Source: Halotia branconii CENA392 (GTDB lineage Bacteria > Cyanobacteriota > Cyanobacteriia > Cyanobacteriales > Nostocaceae). From it: a stretch of 64,000 nt of DNA. The notes beneath the pieces were generated by a model. That model made no database searches. It saw only the letters and a list, made by a program, of their open reading frames with translations, and was not told the origin of the DNA. The position numbers and the translations under genes are program-made. Shown piece by piece: positions 33,776 to 42,193 of the stretch. The stretch spans positions 785,455-849,454 of the forward strand of contig NZ_CP124543.1 in assembly GCF_029953635.1 (NCBI RefSeq). The letters run 5' to 3'. The number at the start of each line of letters is the position of its first letter. The stretch's first letter is position 1.

Positions 33776-35139
33776 TATATTAATCCTGTTTTTTGTAGAA
33801 CTTCCGTTGCTAGTAGTTCAAATTCTTGTGCAGCAGTTGAATCTGGTTTGAAATCAATTACAGAAACAGGATCAGCTACTTCGATATCTCCAATCATCAG
33901 AGTTTTTTCTGCACATTTTGCTAAATCATCTCTTTCATAAATCACAGTATCCATAACGTTAATATCATAACGTTGGGTAATTTTTTCTATTCTATTTTTT
34001 AGAGTTGATTGTATAAATCTAGCATTTGTAGATATTTTACAAGCAAGGACACCTACTATTTCAATAGGTGGTTTTTTGATTTGTTTTCTAAAGCCATTAA
34101 CAGCTTTGACAAACTCTTTTACATTTGTTAGTCCTTGATTAGCAAAAGGTTTTAAATCAGAAGGAATAATCAAATAGTCTGCTGCTATTAATGCAATTCT
34201 TGCATAAAGATTTAAAGAAGGTGGAGTATCGATAAGTACCACGTCGTAGTTATCACCTACCTCTTCTAATTTATCAATTAATATTAGTCTGCTATAATCA
34301 AGGGCATTTAAATCAGTTTCATTTTTCATTAAATCAATATGTGCAGGAACAACATTAATTTCTGGATCACTAAAATTAGATTTTCTGGCTACATCAGAGA
34401 TAGGATAAAAGTCCTCTGATTGTAATACATGAAAAATATTAGAATCTTTTATATCATCAAACTCTTCATCGTCAAATTTTACTAAACCTGTGGCAAATGT
34501 AGTGTTAGCTTGGCTATCGAGGTCAATAACTAAAACTCTTTTACCCTTTTTTCTGAGAGCAGCAGCTAGATTAACTACAGTAGTTGTTTTGCCTACTCCA
34601 CCTTTGTTATGATAAACCGCAATTATTTTCATTGAATCTTGCCTTTCTATTTCAAAATTTGAATTAGCTTCAGATACTTGTTCTTTTAAACTGTCTATAA
34701 CCTGTGATTCTTTTAGACTATCTCTGCCAATTAAAACTGTAATTGTATCTATCTTTTCTTCAACATCCTTACCAGAACATTGAAATACTAGCTGAACATC
34801 ATTTTTAAATTTTTCATAAATCCTGATTTCTTTACCATTAGTGAGTAACCCATACCTGACATTCAAGCTTGTTAAATAATGCCTGAGTTTGGGAATATGA
34901 TTATTTAAGTTTTGCTTCGGGCTTTTTGCCTCCATAACCACACTCAGCGGTGAGTTGGCATCTAAGACAAAGGGAATTACTTGTGCAGCAAATGCTAAGA
35001 AGTCTAAACGGATGCTACCAACAGCAACTTCTTGATGCCACGTTTCGGGAGTATACCCTAGCTGCGGTAGCAAATATTGCACTATAAGTTTACTTTCAAC
35101 TTCGCTTTCGTTGCGACACAGTTCAGGGTTAAAAGGCAA
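33775..35139 (-). CDS. PD-(D/E)XK nuclease-like domain fused to a ParA-type ATPase
   Basis: A 454-aa fusion. Residues 1-140 resemble the type I restriction HsdR N-terminal nuclease: Glu13/Glu15 in 'NESEVESKLIVQYLLPQLGY', Asp46 in 'GSIRLDFLAF', and Glu70-x-Lys72 in 'LSVVMEAKSPKQNLN', i.e. a complete E...D...E-x-K set. After a linker, residue 170 starts a full ParA: deviant Walker A 'HNKGGVGKTTTVVNLAA' with Lys179 and Lys184, A' 'VIDLDSQANTT', Walker B 'VVLIDTPPSLN'. ParA proteins form ATP-dependent dimers that move or position DNA. The fusion suggests DNA cutting or binding tied to partition-like dynamics, perhaps defence or mobile-element upkeep (inference). The ATG at codon 170 could also give a stand-alone ParA. 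It is coupled to the ParB-like gene downstream. AT-rich upstream. Confidence 0.85.
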   Translation of the reverse strand: MPFNPELCRNESEVESKLIVQYLLPQLGYTPETWHQEVAVGSIRLDFLAFAAQVIPFVLDANSPLSVVMEAKSPKQNLNNHIPKLRHYLTSLNVRYGLLTNGKEIRIYEKFKNDVQLVFQCSGKDVEEKIDTITVLIGRDSLKESQVIDSLKEQVSEANSNFEIERQDSMKIIAVYHNKGGVGKTTTVVNLAAALRKKGKRVLVIDLDSQANTTFATGLVKFDDEEFDDIKDSNIFHVLQSEDFYPISDVARKSNFSDPEINVVPAHIDLMKNETDLNALDYSRLILIDKLEEVGDNYDVVLIDTPPSLNLYARIALIAADYLIIPSDLKPFANQGLTNVKEFVKAVNGFRKQIKKPPIEIVGVLACKISTNARFIQSTLKNRIEKITQRYDINVMDTVIYERDDLAKCAEKTLMIGDIEVADPVSVIDFKPDSTAAQEFELLATEVLQKTGLI

Positions 35140-35320
35140 TATTTTTTACCTCTAGAAATTTACAAGCATGGTAAATAACTTGATACTTATTCAAGTATGC
35201 CATAGGGTTAGTTATTTATGGCACAATAAAGACTTAATAATATGTAAGTATTTTAAGTTGTATTTAATATTATTACTGATACAAGTTAATACTGAGGCAA
35301 TGTCTATTGCAGCTATAAAT

Positions 35321-35354
35321 AAAAAAAGCCCCCGTAACTAAGTTGGGGGGCTTT
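35321..35354 (-). terminator. Intrinsic terminator of the GH13 gene
   Basis: AAAGCCCCC (35325-35333) pairs with GGGGGCTTT (35346-35354) around a 12-base loop; on the minus strand the stem runs into a T7 tract (35321-35327). It lies 56 bases after the stop codon of the minus-strand GH13 gene and separates it from the ParA-fusion operon. Confidence 0.88.
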
Positions 35355-35409
35355 ACGCATCGAATCTTATACAAAATGTTGATAATTTAGCACAGCGAAA
35401 ACGGCTATA

Positions 35410-37068
35410 TTACTGCCATACAAAGACTTTGGCTTCGTAAGAGCCTATGTCAGTTCTAATACCATCATCACCTGATTCGACATCATAATCGCCTGTCCAT
35501 TCATGCCATGTACCACTTTCAGGGAAGTTGGGAATGTGATAATCAGCTAAGAAATTGTCTGAAAAATTGGCTACTACAACTACACGAGAACCTTCATCAT
35601 TCCAACGGCTATAGGCTAACACCTTAGCTTCAGGATTTTCGTGAATAAAGTCAATCTTTTCGGTATAGAGGGCATGATTATTTTTACGCAGATTAATTAA
35701 CCCTGAGTAGTACTTAGATAAATTACGGTTGAGGTCATGACCTAACAGTGTCCAATCGATTTTGGCTGATTCTTGTTGTTTGGGTTTGTATTCACCAAAT
35801 TCTTCACCCATCCAAATTAAAGGTACACCGACAGCTGTCATGAGAATAGCTGCACCCAATCTAGCCCGCTTAAATGCTTCTTCGTCCAAAATCTGGCGAT
35901 CGCCTAACTCTGCCATAATATGATTATGGTCATGGTTGGTGAGGTAATTAACTACATTTGTAGCACCCAAAAAGCCTTGACGTTTACAGTCAATAACATC
36001 TTTGAGGCGTTCTAAATCAAAGGTATCACCGCAGATATGTTCTAAAATACAGTGATAGAAGCTATCATGCCAACAGCCATCCATTGGGCCATCTACATTA
36101 GTAATGCTGGTGGTTTCAGGAATGTGTTCTGCAACATTGTAAAAAGGCTTAGTCCCAGCAGTCTTTTTGGCTTCCTGAACAATCCAGTGCATGAAATCGT
36201 AGTTGGCAATTTGCCTAGCTGCATCGAAACGAATACCATCTATATGATATTCTGACACCCAAAAACGGATCGTTTCACCAATAAATTTTCTGGCTGGAAA
36301 AATATCTAATTTTTCGTCGTAATGTTCATAATTAAACTCAGGTCCCCAGTTATTATCAGGGTCGCGGGGAGAGTGATGATACCAATAATCATGGTCAATT
36401 TGAGTCAACGGGGCAGATGCTTCTGAGTGGTTATAAATACCATCAATAATAACGCGGATACCTCGATTGTGGCACTCATCAACTAGCTTCTTTAACCCTT
36501 CTGTAGAACCATAGCTAGATTCAGTAGCAAAAAAGTGTCGGGGGTTATAACCCCAGCTATAGTCACCTGGATATTCTTTCAGCGGCATCAACTCAATAGC
36601 ATTGATTCCTAATTCACACAAATAATCTAATTTTTCGATGACATGTTTATACTTACCTCGTGCATAAGGATCATCTTCACCACCAGAAAAGTCTCCCACA
36701 TGTAATTCATAAATTACTAATTCATGGTCAGCTGGCAAAGGTTTGTCATCATGTTTCCAAACATAAGTATCAACAATCCTCTCTCCATCTTTTATGCGTA
36801 CAACACTATCATCTTTGCCACTTAATTCATCAATATCCGTTGCATAAGGATCTGTAACATCAACCCATTGTTCCGGTTCAAAAAACCATGAATTAGACTG
36901 CACACGAAATTTATATTTGTAAGTGCCATCTTCTAATTCAACACTTGTCCGAAAATAACCATCTTCGCCTCTTTTCATGGGAATTTCTTCCCAATCGGAA
37001 AAGGAACCAATTAATACTGCTCCTTTGTTATAAGGCGCAAATAAGTTAAATTCAATTGGCTTTACCAT
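35410..37068 (-). CDS. GH13 alpha-amylase family enzyme with N-terminal CBM48
   Basis: A 552-aa enzyme. Residues 1-105 form a CBM48/isoamylase-N module ('FNLFAPYNKGAVLIGSFSDW', 'DGTYKYKFRV'). Residues about 118-460 are the GH13 barrel: region I 'VIIDGIYNHS', region II 'GIRFDAARQI' with nucleophile Asp282, region III 'FYNVAEHIPE' with acid/base Glu314, and region IV 'YLTNHDHNH' with Asp380. A C-terminal beta domain ends 'GSYEAKVFVWQ'. The CBM48 plus 'GINAIELMPLKEYPGDYSWGYNP' points to the branching-enzyme/maltooligosyltrehalose side of GH13, acting on alpha-glucan such as glycogen; exact specificity is not decided by sequence. No signal peptide, so cytoplasmic. It has its own intrinsic terminator. 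Confidence 0.92.
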   Translation of the reverse strand: MVKPIEFNLFAPYNKGAVLIGSFSDWEEIPMKRGEDGYFRTSVELEDGTYKYKFRVQSNSWFFEPEQWVDVTDPYATDIDELSGKDDSVVRIKDGERIVDTYVWKHDDKPLPADHELVIYELHVGDFSGGEDDPYARGKYKHVIEKLDYLCELGINAIELMPLKEYPGDYSWGYNPRHFFATESSYGSTEGLKKLVDECHNRGIRVIIDGIYNHSEASAPLTQIDHDYWYHHSPRDPDNNWGPEFNYEHYDEKLDIFPARKFIGETIRFWVSEYHIDGIRFDAARQIANYDFMHWIVQEAKKTAGTKPFYNVAEHIPETTSITNVDGPMDGCWHDSFYHCILEHICGDTFDLERLKDVIDCKRQGFLGATNVVNYLTNHDHNHIMAELGDRQILDEEAFKRARLGAAILMTAVGVPLIWMGEEFGEYKPKQQESAKIDWTLLGHDLNRNLSKYYSGLINLRKNNHALYTEKIDFIHENPEAKVLAYSRWNDEGSRVVVVANFSDNFLADYHIPNFPESGTWHEWTGDYDVESGDDGIRTDIGSYEAKVFVWQ

Positions 37069-37371
37069 GAAATTCTTTGTAAGAAATGTTGTTGATATTG
37101 GTTATTTTCTAAATTATTAATCAATTTGCCAATCAGTCTTTAGAAATAATTACATAAAAATTTCCTCTATCTGGAGAATGAAGTTTGAATCTATAAAGAT
37201 AATATTTATTGAGTAATAATAGCTTAAATTAGTCTTTAGCTGCTTATATTTAATTTTCTACTACCATAAGTTATAGATCAAAATATAATTAATTAATTTC
37301 TATTTTAACTTTAAAAAAGCAAATACTCGGACTAAATTATGGGTTGATTACCGAATATTTGCCAGAATAAA
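37069..37371. other. AT-rich gap, nothing recognised
   Basis: About 300 AT-rich bases between the GH13 start and the DUF1823 stop. They presumably hold the GH13 promoter; I see no repeat, hairpin or coding frame worth naming. Confidence 0.5.
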
Positions 37372-37749
37372 TTACTCCAATTGATTGCTATTTTGCTGTA
37401 AATAACTCAGTAACCAATTTGCTGCTGTTGCTCTACGAGTTTGTCGAGGGCCAAATTCACCTATTTTATAACCCTTGAAACCCAGTTTTTCTTTAACTAT
37501 TTGTTTATTTTCCTTAGGAATAGAACGAGTTAACTTGACTGTTGCAGGACGACTATCAATAAAATCTGGCGGCTGTGGGTAATCATTTCGCCATTCTTGT
37601 ACAACTGCACTAATATCCCACGTTTCTGTGGAGGTATCATAACGATAGCCTAAATAATGCCATACCAATTGATTAACTGTGGCATCATCAATTTGATCGT
37701 TAAGAATCGCCCAAATTGTATCTGTGTTGAGTGGTGGTAAATTAGACAT
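37372..37749 (-). CDS. DUF1823 family protein
   Basis: About 125 aa from the ATG at 37749; an in-frame ATG six codons upstream is possible. The sequence 'NLPPLNTDTIWAILNDQIDD', 'VNQLVWHYLGYRYD', 'WDISAVVQEWRNDYPQPPDFIDSRPATVKLTRSIP' and 'KLGFKGYKIGEFGPRQTRRATAANWLLSYL' is the conserved cyanobacterial and plastid-lineage DUF1823 pattern. No enzymatic motif is seen and the function is unknown. It is soluble and monocistronic, divergent from acylphosphatase. Confidence 0.85.
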   Translation of the reverse strand: MSNLPPLNTDTIWAILNDQIDDATVNQLVWHYLGYRYDTSTETWDISAVVQEWRNDYPQPPDFIDSRPATVKLTRSIPKENKQIVKEKLGFKGYKIGEFGPRQTRRATAANWLLSYLQQNSNQLE

Positions 37750-38003
37750 AAGTAATGAAAAATACACAATTTGCGTGTGATCAAGTATCGAGAGTTAGAG
37801 ATACATCTATCCAATCGACAATGACTAATAGGCAGTAAAAACAATTTACCACTATCTTGAAAACTCCTAAAGTTAGCGATGAATTTATCCCTATCTACAT
37901 CTGATAAAAGACTTATCCGTCAAAACCAAAAGTGTTTGACTTAAAAAGTCGATTGCATATCCACAAAGCAGGTAGACTGGAATCGTAAAGAATAAAGCAG
38001 TCA

Positions 38004-38306
38004 ATGCAGAATCCCACTCCACTGCCAAAAATAATTCGCGCCCATGTATTCATTTCTGGTCGAGTCCAAGGGGTAGGCTATCGTTATGCTACTGTCGATA
38101 CAGCCAGCCAATTGGGATTAACAGGTTGGGTGCGGAATCTTACTGATAATCGTGTAGAAGCAGTTTTTGAAGGATCACGGGAAGTTGTAGAAGAGATGAT
38201 TCGCTGGTGTCACTCAGGGCCACCTGCGGCTGTAGTCAAAGATGTAGTGATTGAGTATGAAAAACCGGAAGGATTACAAGGATTTGAAGTGAAACGGATT
38301 GAATAG
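38004..38306 (+). CDS. acyP: Acylphosphatase
   Basis: A 100-aa enzyme that hydrolyses acyl phosphates. The ferredoxin-like fold and both signatures are complete: the phosphate loop 'VFISGRVQGVGYRYAT' with the catalytic Arg, and 'GLTGWVRNLTDNRVEAVFEG' with the catalytic Asn. The family is usually 90-100 aa. It is cytoplasmic and its physiological substrate is not settled in bacteria. It is a lone gene. An ATG at 38004 starts MQNPTPLPK. Confidence 0.96.
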   Translation: MQNPTPLPKIIRAHVFISGRVQGVGYRYATVDTASQLGLTGWVRNLTDNRVEAVFEGSREVVEEMIRWCHSGPPAAVVKDVVIEYEKPEGLQGFEVKRIE

Positions 38307-38411
38307 ATTTTACGAGTCGTGAAGCGTAAAGCCCAGACTAACGCCTCTTCTTTAGCAGATGATTGGTGGGTTGCATGTATTTTTCATCACCTTCTTTAAT
38401 ATCGCGTTTAA

Positions 38412-38531
38412 CTAAGTATCTTTTCTAAAAAACTGTCAAAAGCAATCTTATCAATCAAGCCATTTTCTACAAGTATTCGGCCTACAGTGACCAAATGCAC
38501 AGTATTAACACTTGAGTTACCACACCAAGAA
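38412..38531 (-). other. Open relic frame downstream of the CHAT fragment
   Basis: In the same frame as the CHAT fragment and after its stop codon, the minus strand stays open for about 38 codons ('SSVNTVHLVTVGRILVENG', 'IDKIAFDSFLEKILS') to a TAA near 38415. I do not recognise it; it may be a remnant of another gene or chance. Confidence 0.25.
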
Positions 38532-38689
38532 ACTTAGATTTGCCACTCACCCTGAAAATTGAAAGCCGACCAGAAATAAGGATTACGCCACTCATCTTGC
38601 TGCCACATCTTTAACTGGGTATCATGCAAAGCCACATTCAGCGATTTACCCTGCTGCAACATTTGTTGGTAAAATTCCTGCATCAAAGG
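38532..38689 (-). pseudogene. C-terminal fragment of a CHAT-domain protein
   Basis: The minus strand encodes about 50 codons reading 'LMQEFYQQMLQQGKSLNVA', 'LHDTQLKMWQQDEWRNPYFW', 'SAFNFQGEW' and a stop at 38532. This is the end of a CHAT peptidase-like domain ('NPYYWAAFILQGEW' is the usual closing strand), here without the catalytic His and Cys parts. The fragment is cut off at the ribosome-binding site of the next, divergent gene (38692). It is a relic of a gene of the same class as the intact CHAT protein at 48533-52288. Confidence 0.75.
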
Positions 38690-38691
38690 AA

Positions 38692-39309
38692 ATGAATATG
38701 ACTGAAAAGTTGGGACTTCAAATCAGAATTTGTTTTATCGGCGAATCTTTCGTCAATGGTACAGGTGATCCTGAGTATCTAGGTTGGGCAGGAAGAATAT
38801 GTGTTAGTGCTAATCAAAAAGGTCATGAGATCACTTACTATAATTTAGGGGTTCGGCGAGAAACGAGTACTGAACTTAAAAATCGTTGGCTGCAAGAAGT
38901 TTCCTATCGCTTACCAAAAATTTATGATGGCAGAGTTGTATTTTGTTTTGGAGTAAATGATACAACAATAGAAAACGGTAAACTTCGTGTTTCGCCAACA
39001 GAATCAATTGAAAATATTCGTAATGTTTTAAGCGATGCTAGACAATTATATCCCGTTTTAATGGTCAGTCCACTACCAATTGCAGATGATGAGCAAAATC
39101 AAAGGATTGCTGATTTAGCAAAACAATATGCTTTAGTTTGTAATGAGCTTGATGTGCCTTATTTAAATGTTTTTCCTGTATTAGAAAAATCCCATATTTG
39201 GATAGATGAAGCAAAAGCCAATGACGGCGCACATCCAAGAGCCGCAGGTTATACAGAGCTTGCCAGAATTATAGAAACTTGGGATGCTTGGTTAAATTGG
39301 TTTAATTGA
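38692..39309 (+). CDS. SGNH/GDSL-type hydrolase
   Basis: A 205-aa hydrolase. Block I 'ICFIGESFVNGTGDPEYLGW' carries the nucleophilic Ser in a G-E-S setting (residue about 19), block III 'FCFGVNDTT' the oxyanion Asn, and block V 'NDGAHPRAAGYTELA' the catalytic Asp and His. Such enzymes are esterases or lipases that deacylate lipids, sugars or peptidoglycan; there is no signal peptide, so it acts in the cytoplasm. AAAGGA lies 3-8 bases before the ATG, with a second ATG two codons later. It starts directly beside a CHAT-gene relic on the other strand. Confidence 0.88.
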   Translation: MNMTEKLGLQIRICFIGESFVNGTGDPEYLGWAGRICVSANQKGHEITYYNLGVRRETSTELKNRWLQEVSYRLPKIYDGRVVFCFGVNDTTIENGKLRVSPTESIENIRNVLSDARQLYPVLMVSPLPIADDEQNQRIADLAKQYALVCNELDVPYLNVFPVLEKSHIWIDEAKANDGAHPRAAGYTELARIIETWDAWLNWFN

Positions 39310-39336
39310 CCAGTTTTAATTTTTAATTTTACATTT

Positions 39337-40323
39337 TTAATTTTTAATTGGGTTGACGGGTAAACGAGAAATTGTCCATAAAAGGAGCAGAAAGATTAAG
39401 TAAATTATGCCAACTAGCCCAAACTCAATTAGAGGAATATAAGTTACTTCGTAAATTCTTCCCAAGCCGCGTTCAGTTAGTCCATAAACGGCCAATACAC
39501 TTACTAAAAAAGCTCCATATATAGTACGTTTAGTCCAGATACCCAAAGATAGACCGTGGAGTTGAGTCAGTACTAAAATACCAAGAAAACCAAAGAGAAA
39601 TGTTGGCCATTTGCTTTGTCCTAACATCCACGAGACAACTACACTATGTAAAAGCACCGTAATTTCTAAAGTGAATGTCCACCAACGGTTTGTATGGGTG
39701 CGGTTAAAAATTAGCGACGATTGCAGTAGAAGTAAAAACATATAGAGAAAACCAATTAAGTGTCCCAAAGTCGCTTCCATTGGATGATACCAAAAGGTAT
39801 AGATAGCGGCGAAGGAGAAAAAGTAGCCGTGGTATAGCTTGATAATTTGCAAAAACTGTTGATGGAAGGGAACAGAATTACCAAAAAACAAACCGCGTCG
39901 GGGCGTTTCTAAAATCAGTACGAAAACTAGTAAAAGTACAACTGCACCCTGAGAAGCCCAAATTGAAGTATCTTGAGCTAGAGCATCGTACCAAATATAG
40001 GTTTGGAGAAAGTGTAAAGCAATGAATGCAAAATTAATGGCAAGCATGAGGTAATTAATGGGGTGCAACGCTGTTTTGTATTTCAGCTGCGATCGCTGCG
40101 CCCACAAAATACACGCCCAGATGCTAAACTGATGTGCAAGATATATGCCCCAAGCCGTCGCTCGGCTCCAAAATGTCGGGTTGGGAAGTTTCCAGTAGTA
40201 CCAGTTTAGTCCTTGGTCAGGAAGTTTGATAATACTTGCAGGAATACTCCCACCCAGCCAAATTGCGTAGGTGAGGAGAATGCTTACAAAGATGCCTAAA
40301 AATAATACTCGGCGACCTGTCAT
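39337..40323 (-). CDS. Conserved polytopic membrane protein of unknown function
   Basis: A 328-aa protein with about nine hydrophobic segments distributed evenly from residue 5 to 318, short charged loops, and conserved-looking 'HPINYLMLAINFAFIALHFLQTYIWYD', 'YFFSFAAIYTFWYHPME' and 'LFGFLGILVLTQLHGLSLG'. Several His residues sit at membrane edges (in 'AHQFS', 'ALHFL', 'YHPME'), which could bind metal or haem, but no known signature is met. I do not recognise the family. It is 60 bases downstream of the MFS transporter on the same strand, so it may be co-transcribed. Confidence 0.75.
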   Translation of the reverse strand: MTGRRVLFLGIFVSILLTYAIWLGGSIPASIIKLPDQGLNWYYWKLPNPTFWSRATAWGIYLAHQFSIWACILWAQRSQLKYKTALHPINYLMLAINFAFIALHFLQTYIWYDALAQDTSIWASQGAVVLLLVFVLILETPRRGLFFGNSVPFHQQFLQIIKLYHGYFFSFAAIYTFWYHPMEATLGHLIGFLYMFLLLLQSSLIFNRTHTNRWWTFTLEITVLLHSVVVSWMLGQSKWPTFLFGFLGILVLTQLHGLSLGIWTKRTIYGAFLVSVLAVYGLTERGLGRIYEVTYIPLIEFGLVGIIYLIFLLLLWTISRLPVNPIKN

Positions 40324-40382
40324 ATTAGTTCGTAATTCGTAATTCGTAATTAAGACTTTTTTTAACTTTGAAATTAAGATTT

Positions 40383-41603
40383 TCAGGCGACAGGTTCTGC
40401 TTTTGATTCAGATGTGTTTTTAATCACTCGTAAGCTCAAAGTCAAAGCTAATAGCATTACTAAAGATCCACTCAAAAAAGGTGCATCAATCCCAAATTTC
40501 ATGAAACTAACCCCCGCCCATGTTGGCCCTACAATACGTGCCAAGGCAGAACAAGAATTAGCAATTCCTAGTATTTGTCCTTGTTCTTCTGCGGTTGTAG
40601 TTTGAGAAATCAAACTGTTCAATATTGGTTGGCTGACACTAATTCCCCATGCTACAAGTGCGGTGGCGACCAACAATAAAATTAAGCTTTGTGAAAATCC
40701 AATTAGCAATAATCCTAAACCTAACCCTAATATCCCCCAGGTAAGTAACTTGATTTCACCCAAGCGTTTCTTAAGCAATCCGATGAGTCCTCCTTGAATG
40801 ATTGTGCTGACAATCCCCATGAAGGCAAAAAGATAACTTGTTTGTTGAGGTCCCCAATTTAATTGCTGCTTAGACCATAAAGCTAATGTAGAGTCCATAG
40901 CCGCAACAGCAAAGGTAACAAAAAAGTAAATGCCAGCAAGCATACAAAACTGTGGACGCTGTGACAGTTGTAGCCAGTTCAGCCGTCGCTGACGGTAACG
41001 ATGAGTTTGGATTTTAGCCTTAATCTGAGAATTTAGGGACTCCGGAAGCAACATCAAAGCACACACCAATGCCAATAAGGATAATCCGGCTGCGAATAAC
41101 GACGGTAAATGAAAGTTGGCGTTATTCGGATCAGAACCGACTAAAAGACCTCCAATAGCAGGGCCAAGAATGAAGCCAAGACCAAAAGCTGCCCCGATCA
41201 TACCCATGCCACGCGCTCGATTAGTTGGCGTGGTAATATCTGCTATGTATGCTTGAGCAGTGGCAATATTTCCTGCCATTATCCCAGCAAGACTACGAGC
41301 AATAAACAAAATCCATAATGAGTTGGCAAAGCTTAAACCTGCGTATGCAATTACAGAACCGAATAAAGTTAGTAATAAAATCGGACGACGACCGTAGCGA
41401 TCGCTAAATCTGCCCCATAATGGAGCAAATAAGAACTGCATTAAAGAATAAATAGCTATAAGTAAAGTCGCTTCATGAGGTTTTGCACCGAATTGTTCAG
41501 CATACAAAGGTAATATTGGCAGGATAATTCCGAAACCGAGTAAATCTATAAATACAGTCAAAAACAAGACAAATATAGCCTTGTGATTATTTTCATTCTC
41601 CAT
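40383..41603 (-). CDS. Major facilitator superfamily efflux transporter (TetA-like)
   Basis: A 406-aa, 12-segment transporter. The DHA1-type motif A 'LWGRFSDRYGRRPILL' lies between segments 2 and 3 (about residues 60-76), 'RSLAGIMAGNIATAQAYIAD' is motif B-like, and 'GAAFGLGFILGPAIGG' is the antiporter motif C in segment 5. Such proteins exchange drugs or metabolites for protons across the cytoplasmic membrane; the sequence is of the tetracycline/multidrug exporter group but the substrate is unknown. It is followed by the polytopic membrane protein. A MITE-like element starts 13 bases upstream of its ATG and so may have replaced or altered its promoter. Confidence 0.92.
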   Translation of the reverse strand: MENENNHKAIFVLFLTVFIDLLGFGIILPILPLYAEQFGAKPHEATLLIAIYSLMQFLFAPLWGRFSDRYGRRPILLLTLFGSVIAYAGLSFANSLWILFIARSLAGIMAGNIATAQAYIADITTPTNRARGMGMIGAAFGLGFILGPAIGGLLVGSDPNNANFHLPSLFAAGLSLLALVCALMLLPESLNSQIKAKIQTHRYRQRRLNWLQLSQRPQFCMLAGIYFFVTFAVAAMDSTLALWSKQQLNWGPQQTSYLFAFMGIVSTIIQGGLIGLLKKRLGEIKLLTWGILGLGLGLLLIGFSQSLILLLVATALVAWGISVSQPILNSLISQTTTAEEQGQILGIANSCSALARIVGPTWAGVSFMKFGIDAPFLSGSLVMLLALTLSLRVIKNTSESKAEPVA

Positions 41604-41615
41604 AGTTGCAATTTA

Positions 41616-41830
41616 TATAGAACTCATATTTGATTTTTGAAAAAATTCAGTACACCTCAAAGAGCCTTGTTTCCTGCGATACACTGAGTTTCGACTACTT
41701 CGACTTCGCCCTTCGGCTACGCTCAGGCTAAACTCAGTACAAGTGCGCTCAACTACCGCGTAGCCGAAGTATTCCCTGTTTTCTGTTCCCCGTCTACGCA
41801 AGTAATTTCAGAAATCAACCGATTTGTACA
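41616..41830 (-). mobile_element. MITE-like element family 1, copy C
   Basis: On the plus strand: TATAGAACTCATATTTGATT, AATTCAGTACACCTCAAAGA and GAGCCTTGTTTCCTGC, then about 95 bases of cargo (TTTCGACTACTTCGACTTCG, GGCTACGCTCAGGCTAAACT, AACTACCGCGTAGCCGAAGT), then GTCTACGCAAGTAATTTCAG and AAATCAACCGATTTGTACA. It is the reverse complement of copies A and B. It lies immediately upstream of the MFS gene. Confidence 0.82.
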
Positions 41831-41972
41831 CTTAGATAAAATATATGTAGCTTTGTTAATTATGATAAATATGATGATTTTTGAACAAAGAAAAGTAAAA
41901 TGAATCAACTAATTAAAAAAACATTGTGTTTGAATTTGAGCATGGTTAAGCAAAATAGCGTGGAATAAACCT

Positions 41973-42188
41973 ATGATGAAAATCAAGCCAATAATACTAC
42001 TAATAAAAGCAACTATCATCTCATGCCTTCGTATAGCTTTTTGGATTTTAGTGTCTATGATGTCTTCTAATTCTTTGTATGACATTGAGTTTAATTTGAC
42101 TGAAAATAATATGTTTGTGAAACTTAAGTATTTACTTAAATTTGAGTATATCTATAAATCATTAAATGAAAGTTATTTCAATTTCTGA
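41973..42188 (+). CDS. Possible small membrane protein
   Basis: A 71-codon frame with one or two hydrophobic segments ('PIILLIKATIISCLRIAFWILVSMM'). There is no convincing ribosome-binding site and the region is AT-rich, so it may be chance. It ends six bases before the convergent PEP-CTERM gene stop. Confidence 0.22.
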   Translation: MMKIKPIILLIKATIISCLRIAFWILVSMMSSNSLYDIEFNLTENNMFVKLKYLLKFEYIYKSLNESYFNF

Positions 42189-42193
42189 TAATT

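Noticed and set aside
35321..35354. Plus-strand terminator
   Set aside because: The T-run is on the minus strand only and no plus-strand gene precedes it.
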